From: Sindora glabra
Lineage: Eukaryota; Streptophyta; Magnoliopsida; Fabales; Fabaceae
Assembly (NCBI GenBank): GCA_020226215.1
Contig: CM035235.1
Coordinates: 73,185,283 to 73,249,282, forward strand
DNA length: 64,000 bases
Direction of reading: 5' to 3'
Part shown: positions 48,451 through 62,098 of the stretch, piece after piece
Layout of the letters: each line of letters begins with the position of its first letter
How positions within the stretch are numbered: position 1 is the stretch's first letter
Program-made: the position numbers and the translations under genes
Notes under the pieces: generated by a model
What the model was told of the DNA's origin: nothing
Database searches by the model: none
Seen by the model: the letters and a program-made list of their open reading frames with translations, nothing else

Positions 48451-51400
48451 TGGTATCAGAGCGACAGGGTAACTTGATCGTTATGTGATTATGGCTGGAC
48501 AAGATATGAAGTAGGCTAATGCCGCACAAATGTAGTAAGTTCACGGTACAACAGCCATACAAACAGGGGGAGTCACTGATGAACGTGAATCATTTCCTGG
48601 GCTAAGCAATGATCAATGGATAGTCTTACTAAACATTCTTAACAACCACAAGAATATTACATCCATTGAAAAATTCACTGGTAAGCAAGTGAAAAATTCT
48701 TGGTTGCTGGATACAGGGGCTTCAAATCATATGATAGGTGATATAAATTTGTTGACAAACATAGTTGATGTCTCACCTTGTCATATTAAACTACCTGATG
48801 GAAGAAATGCAATTGCAGACAAAGAAGGAACAATAAATTTTGGGAAAGGCCTAACCTTGAATAATGTATTATATGTTTTCAATTTAATGTGTAACCTTGT
48901 TTCTGTCTCTCAATTGATATATGACTCAAATTGTGCAGTCACTTTTTCTAATAAATTGTATGTAATACAGGATCGCATTTCGAGGACAGTGATTGGAGTG
49001 AGTGACCAGCAGAATGAGGTCTATCATTTTCGTGCAGTGATATTTATCTAGGTGTGCAAAGCAAGTGGAACTGACTTCTTTACTATGTAGCATAAGTGTA
49101 TGGGACATCCTGCAAGTCAAATAGTTAATTTACTTCCTGGTATCCAAATTAGTGATAAACATAAGAAAGTTTGTAATATCTGTTTGAGAGCTAAGCAAAC
49201 AAGAGATGTTTTCATTCCAAGTCAAAATAAAGCCATTGAATCCTTTGATTTGATATATTGTGATGTGTGGGGTGCTTATCGTTTTCACTTTTCTTGTAAT
49301 GCTTCTTATTTTTTAACCATTGTGGATGACTTTTCTTGTGCTGTATGGATTTACTTATTGGCAGAAAAGAGTGAAGTTGGGAATATTCCTAAAAATTTTT
49401 GTGCTATGGTGAACACTTAGTTTAACAAGTCCATGAAAATTGTGAGAAGTGATAATGGAGCTGAATTTAAAGCCTTGAAATCCTATTTTATTGAACACGG
49501 AATAATTCATCAAATTTCCATGGTTGACACCCCTCAACAAAATGGCCGTGTGAAGAGAAAAGATAGGTATATTTTAAATATAACTCAAGCTCTCCGATTT
49601 CAAGCTAATCTACCTATTGAATTTTGGGGAGAATGTATTCTTACTGCAGGATACTTGATAAATCACACTCCTATCACTCTTCATAAAGGTAAAAGTTTTC
49701 ATGAAGTATTGTTTGATAAGACCCCTATTTATTTTCATATCCACACTTTTGGGTGTCTGTGTTATGCCCACAATCGACCCTGCCAAAAGGACAAGTTTGG
49801 TGAAAAAAGTCAAAAATGTATTTTTGTAGGATATCCTTATGGAAAAAAAGGATGGTGTCTCTATGACTTGGAAAGTAAGGAATACTTTGAGTCTCATGAT
49901 GTTGTGTTTTGTGAAAATGAGTTTCCTTTCATTGATCGCTCCTATATAGCAAAATCTCATGCGCCCACACAGACCTTATGGAATGATGGATCTCTTTTCA
50001 TTAATGAATCTAGCACAGGTATGCCTGGTGTAAGGAGGAGTAGTGAAGTTGAAGGACACATTGGGGAGGTACAAGAAGGAGGTTTGAATCCAAATCCCTC
50101 AGATGACAATGTTATGCTAACACCACCTATAAATGAACCTCTTGGTTGAGGTCACAAAGAACGTCATCCACCAAGCAAGCTCAAAAATTATCTATGTCAC
50201 ACTGTGCATTGTGTTAATAACCCCATTGTTAAGGCACTCACTTCATCACAATCCTCAGGTACGTTATACCCTATTGCATACTATGTGACTTGTAGTAATT
50301 TTTCTATGAAACATAGACAGTTTCTTGCAGCAGTGACTTCTGGACATGAGCCATCTCGATTCTCAGATGCTATTCAAGATCCCTTATGGTGCAAAGCCAT
50401 GAAAGAAGAAATAAATGCTTTAGAAAAGAACGGCACCTAGACATTAACAAAATTTCCTCCCGGAAAGAAAGCTATTAGTTGCAAATAGGTGTATAAGATT
50501 AAGTATAAATTAGATGGGATCATGAAATGTCATAAGGCAAGAGCAGTTGTTCGAGAAGATAGTAAAAAAGAAGGAATTGATTATAATGAGACTTTTGTAC
50601 TAGTTGTAAAGATGGTTACAGTTCGAACACTTTTAGCTGTTGCTATTGCTCAATCATGGATACTACATTAGATGGATGTTTATAATGCTTTCCTACATGG
50701 TGATCTAGATGAGGAAGTTTATATGCAACTATCTCCCGTCTTTTCTAATGTAGATCCTGAGAAAGTGTGCAAGCTTTAGAAGTCTCTTTATGGCTTAAAG
50801 CAGGCGCCACGAAATTGGTTTGCAAAACTTGCTACTGCATTGAAGAAATATGGGTTCAAACAATCCCATGCCGATTACTCACTTTTCACTTATCATGAAG
50901 GGAATGTGATTTTGAGTGTTCTAGTGTATGTTGATGATCTCATTATTGCAGGAAACAATGGAGATGTGATTGAACGATTCAAGTAGTATCTTAGCTCATG
51001 TTTCTACATGAAGGATCTTGGCTTTCTGAAGTATTTTTTAAGTCTTGAGGTGGCCCGAGGGCCTTAAGGAATTTTTTTGTGTCAATGCAAATATGTTTTG
51101 GATATTATTTCAAAAACTAGGTTGTTAGGAGCTAAACCGGCTTGTTTTCCTCTTGAGCAAAATCATAGATTAGCCTTTGCTAATAGAGCTATTTTGAAGG
51201 ATCCGGAGAAATATCGTTGTCTCATTGGGAGACTTATTTATTTAACTATATCTCGACCTGAACTTAGTTACTCTGTGCACATCCTATCTTAATTCATGAA
51301 TTGTCCTCGTCAGGAACATTGGGATGCTGCAATAAGGGTAGTTCGATATTTGAAAGCTAATTTAGGACAAGGAATCTTTCTTCGGTCAGATAGTAATTTA

Positions 51401-51890
51401 CACCTATATGCTTACTGTGACTTTGATTGGGCTAGTTGTCCTCTCAGTAGACGTTCATTGACAGGATATTTTATTTTATTAGGCTAGTCCCCTATATCTT
51501 AGAAAACCAAAAAGCAGGCCACAATTTGCCATTCCTCAGTAAAGGTTGAATATAGGTCTATGACTACTACAACTTGTGAATTAAAATGGCTTAAAACTTT
51601 TCTAAGTGATTTACGAGTACCACACCCTCAACCTATGTAACTCTATTGTGATAGCTAAGCAGCCATTCATATTGTAGCCAATCCGGTATTTCATGAACGC
51701 ACTAAGAATATTGAGGCGGATTATCATTTTATTCGTGATGAAATCCAAGCTGGTAATATTGCTACTATGCATGTACGGACCTACAACCAACTTACAGATA
51801 TCTTAATTAAAGCTCTCGAGAAATAATAATTTAACTTTCTTTTAAGCAAGTTGGACATTTAAGACTTTTATGCGCTAACTTAAGGGGGAG

Positions 51891-52151
51891 TATTAGGAAA
51901 ATCATATCATATTAATTATAGTAATTATTTAAGAGAATTATCTTAATTATATTAATTATCTCATTACTAATATTTAGTAAATCTTGTACATCAATATATA
52001 TTGGGAATGATTCTAGGGATAGAAATTACAATTAATCATGATCAATACATATTAGGAAATATCGGGAATTTATTCTCTTTATGACTTGTATATATTGTAA
52101 TCATTTATTATTAGAATAATGCACAAGATTACAACAATAATTATTTTCTTA
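51891..52151 (+). repeat. Copia 3' LTR
   Basis: 261 bp, clearly diverged from the 5' LTR by substitutions and small indels (for example an extra ATTA-type block near 51950 and a missing AT block near its start), so the insertion is not recent. Confidence 0.9.
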
Positions 52152-55100
52152 ATAATGAATTGATAAGAAACATCCCGAGTATTAGAGTGCAGATGATGAT
52201 GACCAAAGATAGAAGCAAAGATGGTCTGTGCTTTCAAATCCCAACGTATTGGCATGCTCTTGTCTTTGGGCAGAAGGAACGCTCAATAAGAAAACACATG
52301 TTAAAATACAAATTGAATATTTATAGAAACGAAGTCCGATTTAAACATCCAAGCAACTCTTTAATTTCTAAATTCTTCTTCTGCTCATCACTTTTACCAA
52401 CAGATTGGGACCTTAGAATAGCATAAGAATGAAATGAATGATGCAGTAGTGTTTGATATGATTTAAATTTAATCCATTTATAAATCAATTTTGCATTATT
52501 AATGTTTGAAAATTTTATAAAATCTTTTGATAATCTCTATATTATATATTAATTGTGATATTTCTTATTTTCTATTATGATAAATATTATTTTTATAATT
52601 CGTCATATGTTAATTTATCATTTCCTTTCATTGAAAAATCAATTTATCATTTCTTCTCTACTTAAAAAATAAATTATGAAATAAAAGATATTTTTTTACA
52701 TTAATTAGCTACCAACAATCAGTAATAAATGTAAAGCTACTGATTGCTCATTTCATTTATCCTTTCAATATTAAATTAATTCCTAATAAAATTTAAATTT
52801 TAATCTCTAACATCATCTTACATTAAAATAATTTTATTTTAAATTTTGAATGGATAAATTATCTTTGAAAAAAGTTATCTAATGAAATTTTGAAAGTCAT
52901 GTTTTAATTCAAATTCAAATTCAATTATTAATTTAGATTAATAGAGTAGTGATTTTTTTCCTTAAATTTTTTCTTATAATATCACCTTTCATAAAATTTA
53001 TTTTTACTATTCAATAGCTTTAAAATTTTTTAATGCTTTTATCTTTTTCCTCCTTACCTTTTCTTGGATTTTTTTTTTAAGAATCATTTCATATTTTTTC
53101 TTTTTTCTTCTTTCAAAAAATTTGTTCAAAGTTTTTCAGTTTATCTTTCTCTTCTTCTTTTTTAATTTTGCTTCAAGATTTCTTATGACTTTACTATAAA
53201 AGGTTGAATGAATTTTTTTAATCTCATATCATCATCTCTAATCATGCATAAGTAAGTATTTGGTTTCAAGATTTATTTTGAAGTATCATCTCATTTTTTT
53301 CTTTTATCTTCTTTCACAAAATTTCTCTAGAGATTCTTATTTTATTTTTCTATTCTTCTCTTTTAATTTTACTTCAAAATTCCTTACAAGACTTTGCTAG
53401 AGAAGATTGAATAGATTTTTTTAATCTTATATCTTTGTTTCTAAAATCATACATAGATGAATATTTGATTTCAATTTTGTTAATAATTTTATCTTTCATA
53501 GTTGATTTTTAAAAATTTAGTGTAAATTTTTTTAATATTTTAATCTTTTTTATTTCAACTTTTTTAATATTTTTATCTTTCATATGCAGAATCAATTCTT
53601 ATGTACATTTAATTTGATTTTTTGTAAAAAAATCTAACTTTTTCTTTGGATTATCTCTCTATCTATGACATCTTCTTTTGAAAAGCAATTATATCATATA
53701 AGATGTTAGCATTTGATCTATAGTTGAAATGTGTGCTTTTTGCAAATTTATTAATCTATAAAATTTCAATTTCTATCAATTCATAAAGGTATACTAGTAT
53801 ATTAGTGATGATCTTCTACTAATAGTAAATAAATTATATTTTTCTTATTATCTTTTAATATATTAATTTTTTATTAAAAATATTTTTTATCTGTCAAGAA
53901 TTTAATAAGCTAATTGTTGGAATAATGCTACTCAAATTATAAGTATTTTGTTCAATTATATATTAAAGTTATAGGTTAATATTTTAAGCAATGTTAAATA
54001 ACTAAAATTAGTTAGTATTTTTATTTTGGAATAATTAGAAAATCTTATGATGGTTGATGAGAATTAAAAAATTTATTTATTATAAATTATTATTATAATT
54101 TTTATCATTTGAATTTGTAATCAAAGTTGTATTTAATGTACTTATCATACATTTTTCATAACCTATTCTATTATTTTTTTATTAAAGAGTAATATAGGAA
54201 ATTTAATAATTAAAATAATATATATAATTTTATTATAATATCTACCATATAAAAAGCTTAATTGTTGGATTTGTTGAAGTTATTTTAAGAACTATATATA
54301 TATTGGTATTTAAGAATTGCACTGGATTCTTATATAAACAAATAAATTTATATTTTTTAAAAGTTACAACTCAATATAATATATAATTAAAAAATAATAA
54401 TAGTCTATGAAAATTATAATATAATAATTATTTCATAAAAATTATATCTTTTCAAATAGTAAATTATGATTTATTGATCATATTGTATATGTCTTCTTGC
54501 ATTAGAAGATTAAAAAATAATATTGAACTATAATAAATAAAATATTTATTTTATTTAAAGTAATAACAAAAAGTTAAAAATATCAATTTAAATTTATTAT
54601 CAAATTTTTTTGTAATATTTTATAATTCAAGTATAACACATAAATATTTAGATAAAATTTTGCACCTATTGCGTCAATCAAACATTCAATATACACACTT
54701 AATTATTTCATTCTTACTAATAAATCAAGAACTAGTTAGAGAATAAAGTAAACAATCACAACTATTAATAAAAAAATTAAAAATTAAAAATTTGATAAAT
54801 AAGAAGCCATCAAAAAACTAATTTGTTAATTTATAATAATCTCACTTCTTCTTTTTTTAATGAGTAATGTGATTATTTATTATAACCTTTAAAATATATT
54901 TTCTACTTTAAAAAAGTTAATTTCATAAACTGAGAATTAGTTAAAACAAATTTCACTTTTATTTTACCTTTGAGATTAATTATATATTTTATATTTTAAA
55001 AATAAATAAATAAATATTAGCGATGCACTAATCTTCTATCTAATAATAATATATTATCATTAGTTTTTTATTTTTTAAAAAATATAAAATTATCTACTTG

Positions 55101-55519
55101 AGAATAATAAAAAAATATCAATATAATATATATGAAATATTATTATAAATATATTACGTGCAACTTAAAAGTTTATTGAATGATCATGCAAACATTCTCA
55201 TCACATATCTTATTTCATAACTTCCTATTTAAAATAGTCATTTTTAATTATTTATAATATTTTATTATATTTTTAATATTAATTAATTATAATTATATTT
55301 CTTTTTAAATAATTAACATATATATTTATAATATTATATAATATTAAATTATTTTTTTTATGCAAGGCATGGGTGCGTTCTTGTTATGTTGCATTTGGCA
55401 GCGCAAATAACTGTACGTTCAATTCTTCATCGATTACTGTATCAATACAAATAATTATAATATTAATATTTATTAATAATGTGCCAGCTTTTTGTCTTTT
55501 CTCTCCGCCGGGTTCAGCC
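52152..55519. other. AT-rich DNA without recognisable genes; one tandem duplication
   Basis: Very high A/T throughout with only short chance frames. 53060-53470 is a two-unit tandem repeat with a period of about 203 bp ('GACTTTACTATAAAAGGTTG' at 53187 against 'GACTTTGCTAGAGAAGATTG' at 53390). The last part (55380-55519) becomes less AT-rich and may be the old promoter and leader of the HMG-CoA reductase relic. Confidence 0.6.
53060..53470 (+). repeat. Two-unit tandem repeat, period about 203 bp
   Basis: Both units read 'TCTTCTTTCA.AAAATTT', then 'TTTTAATTTT.CTTCAA', 'GACTTT.CTA', 'TTTTTTTAATCT.ATATC' and 'TATTTG.TTTCAA' in the same order. Non-coding. Confidence 0.75.
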
Positions 55520-58510
55520 ATAGATATTCGTCGCCTGCCAGCGCGTCCGCAATCTCGGCCGCCGGCCCCGTTGCGCGATGGCGATCTATCCCAAACTCAT
55601 TTGGTGAGTCCTCCATCTGCAACCGGCTATCCTACTTCTAAAGCCTCGGATGCTCTCCCTCTCCCACTGTATCTGACCAACGCCGTTTTCTTCACGTTCT
55701 TCTTCTCCGTAGCCTACTATCTTCTCCGCCGTTGGCGCGAAAAGATCCGAAACTCCACCCCGGTTCACGTTGTCACATTGCCTGAAATCGCCTCCTTTGT
55801 CTCACTCATCGCTTCCTTCATATACCTCCTTGTATTCTTCGGCATCGATTTTGTCCAGTCCTTCATTGCTCCTGCATCTCATGACGTCTGGGAGCTCGAC
55901 GGCGAAGATAATGTTATTATGGATCAGCAGCAAGTTCATATTCCCAAATTGTCCAATCCAGAGCCCTTAATTTCAGCTTTGTCTTCTGAGGAAGACGAAG
56001 ATATTGTCAAACCCGTCGTTGATGGCATCATTCCGTCGATTCACTCGAGTCCCAGCTTGGTGATTGCAAGCGTGCGGCCTCGATTCGACGCGTGGCGTTG
56101 CAGAGGATGCCTGGGAGATCTCTTCAGGATTTACTATCCGCTGATTTTAATTACGATTCAATTTTGGGCCAGTGTTTGTGAAATACTGGTGGGTTATGTT
56201 CAGATTCCTGTAGGAAATGCTGGTCCTTTGTTGCTTGATGGGTTCGAATACTCGGTACAAATGGCTACCCCCAAGGGTTTCTTGGTGGCGAGCACCAACA
56301 GAGGTTGCAACGCTATCTATGCCCGGGGGGGGGGGGGGAGGGGGGCTACCAGCGTAGTGTTGAGGGATGGTATGACCAGAGCACCTGTTGTCAGGTTTGC
56401 TGCTGCCAAAAGGGCTTCGGAATTGAAGTTCTTCTTGGAGGATCCTTTGAATTTTGATACCTTGTCTGTCGTTTCTAACAGGTTGGTCTTGCTTTTACTT
56501 GATTATTAATCTAGTGTTTTTTAGGTGGCGAAATTATTAATGTTGATGTATTTCCATATATGTTGTTTATTGCTTATTTGTAACTGGAGCTTTTTTTTTA
56601 ATGCTCAAGCGATTCATTTCGTTCATATACTTCGTTGACGTTATGGGTTCTTCTGAACAATTTGGGTACAGTCGAGGAAATGGGGAATTAGAGAACTAGA
56701 ATCTGGATTTTGTTTATGAAATCGGGGAAGACGAAACGATCAATAAATTTGCTTTTTCAAAAGAATTAGTGCATATTGGGTATATGAGGATTTTCATTTA
56801 TTTTAATATTTGGAGACTGTTTCCCTCTGTGCAGACCCAGCAGATTTGCCAGGCCAGAGCATTCGGTGTTCTATTGCTGGGAAGAACCTTAATGTGAGAT
56901 TTAGCTGCAGCACAAGTAATGCCACGGGGATGAACCTGGTTTTCAAAGGGGTTCAAATTGTTCTCGACTTCCTTCAAAATGATTTCCTGGACATGGATGT
57001 TATTGGAATCTCTGGTATTTGACTAGTCTTTTCTCCCTTTAGTGGCTAGGAAATTCTATATATAGTTCTTTAGTCACTAATGCTGTATGATGAAAGATGG
57101 AGAATTTTGTGTATACTACCAAAGATAGTTTCTTTCAGTTTCAAATCAATTATTTGTTTGTTTCTGTGATGAAATTAGTTCACTTAGATCATATCAGTCA
57201 TTATGTCGATGATAACCTCTGGAGTTTTCATCTGATTTGAACGGATTGAATTGTGTTGTATCATGTTGTCACTTTGAAGGATGAATGTATCTTCTATCAC
57301 TAGCCTATGTTATGCTGGTTGAAATTGTGAAGTTGGATCCTTTTTGTGCTAGAGGTTTATCTTCCTTTAAAATCTTTGTACCTGAAAAGGAAAAAATAGG
57401 GGCCAAATTCTGGCTAATCTCCACTAAGTCTCTGATTAAATTTTTTTTCCCCCCTGCGAAAAGTTTAGATTGATTTATTGACATGTAAATGCTTAATTTA
57501 ATCTTAATTGATAGAATAGTTGTGTTTTTCTATTTCAGATTTGATTCTGACTATGAATTCATAAATTTGATACCGTGATATCACAGATAGATCAACTGCA
57601 CTATGCTTCATGGGACACCTTATCCGTGATTGTACTTTTTTCTTTGAACTTCCATTTTGGGATCCTGTTAGTAGTGAGTGTTTCACTTGGCGTGCATGTT
57701 TTGAATGTAACGTTTTATTATTTGATATCTTGTAACTTAGTTGACAACTATTAACCATAAGCTAGGAAAACACCACATTTTTTGGGCAGTTTTGGACCTA
57801 CAGTATGATAATTATGTATTAACTTGATTATTTTAGGTAATTATTGTTCGGACAAGAAACCTGCTACGGTAAATTGGATTGAGGGACGTGGCAAGTCAGT
57901 TGTTTGCGAAGCAATAATTAGAGTAGTGAAGAAGGTGTTATAGACCAATGTGGCTCCCTTGGTGGAGCTTAACATGCTCAAGAACCTTATTCTGCTGTTG
58001 CTGGTGCTCTTGACGGATTTAATGCCCATACCAGCAACATTGTCTCCGCCATTTTCTAGCCACTGGTCAGGATCCTGCACAAAATGTTGAGAGTTCACAT
58101 TGCGTAACCATGATAGAAGCCGTCAATGATGGGAGAGACGTTCATATTTCTGTGACTATGCCTTCCATTGAGGTGATTGAGGAGCTTAGCTTCTATTCAT
58201 GATTTTTAGTTGGGTTGATATATCAATTTAATAGCCATTGGTTTTATGTAATTTGAGGTCCTCTCAGGTGGGTATGGTTGGTGGTGGAACTTAACTTGCT
58301 TCTTAGTCTGCTTGCTTGAATTTGCTTGGCGTGAAGGGAGCAAGCATGGAATCACCAGGATCAAATTCAAGCCTCTTGGCCACCATTGTTGCTGGATCAG
58401 TTTTAGCAGGGGAACTATCGCTGTTATCTGCTATTGCTGCAGGTCAGCTAGTCAAGAGTCACATGATATACAACAGATCAAGCAAGGATGTGTCTGAAAT
58501 TACATCTTAA
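55520..58510 (+). pseudogene. HMGR: HMG-CoA reductase pseudogene (HMGR), introns retained
   Basis: Four exon-equivalents with the usual three plant HMGR introns: 55520-56481, 56835-57014, 57837-58172, 58268-58510. Intact genes make mevalonate in the ER membrane. Seen here: two N-terminal membrane segments ('LYLTNAVFFTFFFSVAYYLL', 'IASFVSLIASFIYLLVFF') and catalytic-domain blocks 'GYVQIPVG', 'STNRGCNAIY', 'MDVIGISG', 'NWIEGRGKSVVCEA'. Damage: the start codon is ATA (55520-55522); a frameshift near 56040 is reversed near 56190; the catalytic Glu of the TTEG motif is Lys (56273-56275); an extra G run at 56325-56346; a frameshift at 56845-56865; stop 57941; further frameshifts near 57985 and 58058; stops at 58292 and 58304. 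Retained introns mean it arose by DNA duplication or by decay in place, not retroposition. Confidence 0.93.
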
Positions 58511-59385
<875 letters not shown>

Positions 59386-60045
59386 TTAGCAATTAACTGA
59401 CAGTTGTAACAGTTAGTTGATTCAATTAACTGTTAGTTGATAGTTAATTATATTAATTGATTTGATCTACTAATTGCATTAATTGTTTAAATAAAAATAT
59501 TTGATAAAGTTAATTATTTATGATTAATTGTTTATATGTAAAATAATATATAAGAATATAAATATATTTTATAAATTATTTAAGTATTATTTTATTTTAA
59601 TAATTTTATTTTATATATTATTTAATAAATTAAATTTTTATAAAAAATATATTATTATAATTTATTATATATTAAATTTTTTGTAAATATTATTAATATG
59701 TTATTATTTAAGTATTATTTTATGATAATTTTCCCATCTAACGAAGGGGCAAACAAACAAGACGTAGCATTAATGGGCACAGTGAGACGTGTTGGTAGAG
59801 GAAGGTGGTTTAGTATTTTTTAGGAAGGATATATTAGGAATTATAGAAATTTATTGGGGTATTTTAGTAAAATAAAAAATTAGTATGAAACAATTGAAGC
59901 AAATTAATTTATTGGAGGCAATTAACTATTTCAAATAACTTATTATCAAATATTAAAAATAATTAGTTTAATAAGTCAACCAAATTATTTAATTAAATCA
60001 GCTAAAAGTTATACAATAAGTTATTTAAAAAAAAAGACCACAATC
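59386..60045. mobile_element. AT-rich MITE-like repeat with 'AGTTAGTTGATT' ends (tentative)
   Basis: The left part is dense in 'CAGTTAGTTGATTCAATTAAC'-type words and the right part in 'AATAAGTCAACCAAATTATT' and 'TCAGCTAAAAGTTAT', suggesting inverted ends around an AT-rich middle. Similar words occur at 21050-21130. Exact ends were not resolved. Confidence 0.35.
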
Positions 60046-61650
60046 TTAATTATTGACTCCCCGATGTATATTTGATGCATCGAGTGCAATGTGGTTTGAA
60101 TGCTAGACTTATAGTGTTACTTATTTATTTATTTATTTATTTTTGTATGCAGTGAGGATGCTTAAAATTAAAATCTCTAGCATACTATTCCACTCTCACA
60201 CTATTATATTTGGGGTGTCAAGTAAGTTTAGAATCTTCGGACCAATTTACGTCTGTTGCGAATTTTGATAAATTTAAACTCTCAAAATTAAGTCCATTTC
60301 GAAAGTAAGTTTTACTAATAGATCCATCATAATCGGATTTATATTCGTGATAGATCGCCTGTTTAATATCTTTTGTTATCATTTCTTAATGGTTTTGCAG
60401 TACCTATATTAAAATTACCGCTGTTGTTGTGTTCCATTCCCCGAATCCGATGCTGCCACCAGACTGACCAAAAAGTAATTCGATAAACTCTATCCTAATT
60501 TATCCACATCAGTCACGCAACCTAGCTACCACTGTTTAGAACCAAACAGAGCATGTTGCAGAAGAATTAAATTTGAAGATAAAAACAACAACACTGGTGG
60601 TTAATTTGGTTAATCATGACGAAATAAAATCCGGACAAATAATTAGAATTACGAAACATCATAATCTCATATCAAGGCTTCAGTAAGGAAAAAACTATAA
60701 TTACAGAAGATAATTTAAAATCATGGTTAAAAATATATGCATTAACCTTAATTCCTTGAGTAACACAGGTCCCATTTATTTTTCAGAAAATAATTTTTAT
60801 AGAAAAATTACGTATACATTAACCATTTTTCCTTATATTAATAATTTATAATTATATTTTTGAAAAAATATTTTTCATGGAAAAAAACACAGCCATAATC
60901 ATCGTATATCTTCATTCTTCAATTTCAGAGTGTTGTTATTCCTTCTTTGTTTTCCTTTTGCCATGTGAAGTATGGACGAGCTTACTGGTCAAATGGATTG
61001 CCTGACATACATTGCATGTAGATGACATTTGGACATAAGTTTCCTCTTCTGTGTCTCTGACTGTGCCTAAGTTAGAAATTCCGATTCCTTGCTTTTCGAA
61101 GACTTATGGCATTGTGCCACCTGCCTCACAAGTTTGCTTATATAGTCAAATTACATGGAATAACGTTCTTGATGCTGCCAAACATGACCGAGAGAGTTGA
61201 GAATTTATAGATAATTGTTCTTGTTTCATGCATGGCAGTGTCTCCATCGACAAATGATGGGGTCATTTCCTCTTTTCCAAACAAATATTTCGAGTAACTT
61301 TCTTTATCTTTTTTAATATATTAATTTTTAACATAAAAGTCTAAACTCGATCGGTTTGAAACGAGATCAAAACATAACAAATTTAATCAGCATGAATTTT
61401 TATCTTAGAAGTTTCTCTTGAAGTAAATAACTGAATAAATGATGAAAAGAATCATGCTACACACACGTCCAACTAAGCATGCCGGGGACACGTGGCATGC
61501 TTTTTCTCCGATGATCAGTACTAGAACTTACAACATTTTACGTGAAACCTGAAGTGAGGCATCCGAACTTCCCAATTATCCATTTAATCATAATTAAATT
61601 GATTTAATTATCTTTTTAAAATTATACAATGCAATTCACCTTCCTCACCG
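60046..61650. other. Spacer before the glutaredoxin gene
   Basis: No coding recognised. A TTAT/TATT run lies at 60119-60143. The distal promoter of the glutaredoxin probably occupies the last few hundred bases, including a GACACGTGGC ABRE/G-box at 61487-61496. Confidence 0.5.
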
Positions 61651-61663
61651 GCCACTATAAATA
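61487..61663 (+). promoter_or_regulatory. Glutaredoxin promoter: G-box/ABRE and TATA box
   Basis: GACACGTGGC at 61487-61496 contains the CACGTG core bound by plant bZIP and bHLH factors. TATAAATA at 61656-61663 lies 127 bp before the ATG. Confidence 0.65.
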
Positions 61664-61789
61664 AGGCGATGAAATCCCATAGTCTACCACAGCAAAAAGC
61701 CTTAAACTAACAATTACTTACATATCGTTCTCTATAACCAACTTTTCAATACTTCTTTCGAGAGATTTGTCCATTTCCTTATCACATGT

Positions 61790-62098
61790 ATGGATAGAGT
61801 GAAGGAATTGGCATCAAAGAAGGCGGCAGTTTTATTTACAAAGAGCTCATGTTGCATGTGCCACAGCATTAAGCAACTGTTCTATGAGCTCGGAGCAAGC
61901 CCAGCAGTGCATGAGCTTGATAGTGATGCCTATGGCAGGGAAATGGAAAGGGCTTTGACAAGTCTGGGATGTAACCCTTCAGTCCCAGCAGTGTTCATTG
62001 GTGGAAGATATGTTGGCTCTGCAAAAGATGTCATATCCCTTCATGTTGATGGTTCTCTCAAACAAATGCTCATGGATGCCAAAGCCATCTGGTTTTAG
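61790..62098 (+). CDS. GRXC11: CC-type glutaredoxin (ROXY family), GRXC11-like
   Basis: Intronless, 102 residues. The active site CCMC at residues 21-24 ('KSSCCMCHSIKQLFYELG') defines the land-plant CC-type class. The glutathione-binding region 'SVPAVFIGGRYVGSAKDV' with cis-Pro follows. It reads closest, from memory, to Arabidopsis GRXC11/C12. The C terminus is '...DAKAIWF', where many family members end in ALWL or AIWL; the ALWL end is needed for TGA-factor work in ROXY1-type proteins, so the final Phe may matter. CC-type proteins act in nucleus and cytosol, often as co-regulators of TGA transcription factors in stress, nitrate and flower signalling. A three-codon upstream ORF overlaps the start codon. 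Confidence 0.93.
   Translation: MDRVKELASKKAAVLFTKSSCCMCHSIKQLFYELGASPAVHELDSDAYGREMERALTSLGCNPSVPAVFIGGRYVGSAKDVISLHVDGSLKQMLMDAKAIWF

Larger units (their letters stand above)
48187..52151 (+). mobile_element. Copia LTR retrotransposon, complete ends, dead coding region
   Basis: 5' LTR 48187-48450 (264 bp) and 3' LTR 51891-52151 (261 bp) start TATTAGGAAA and end ..TTA, flanked by a perfect 5-bp target duplication ATAAT (48182-48186, 52152-52156). The primer binding site TGGTATCAGAGC (48451-48462) matches initiator Met tRNA; the polypurine tract is AAGGGGGAG before 51891. Plus-strand coding in Copia order: a stub of gag, protease 'WLLDTGASNHM' (about 48700), integrase with 'HPASQ' and 'CNICLRAKQT', then 'IVRSDNGAEF' and 'TPQQNGRVKRK', RT 'VYNAFLHGDLDEEVYMQL' and 'YVDDLI', RNase H to 'IEADYHFIRDE'. 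At least ten in-frame stops. Most of gag is missing, which explains the short length. Confidence 0.95.

Noticed and set aside
49355..49960. Minus-strand frames inside the Copia element
   Set aside because: Complement of integrase coding; no homology of their own.
55373..56509. A 378-codon protein-coding gene at the HMGR locus
   Set aside because: It starts at a non-conserved codon far upstream, passes through a frameshifted segment and a G-run, and lacks the catalytic Glu; the real exon 1 start is ATA.
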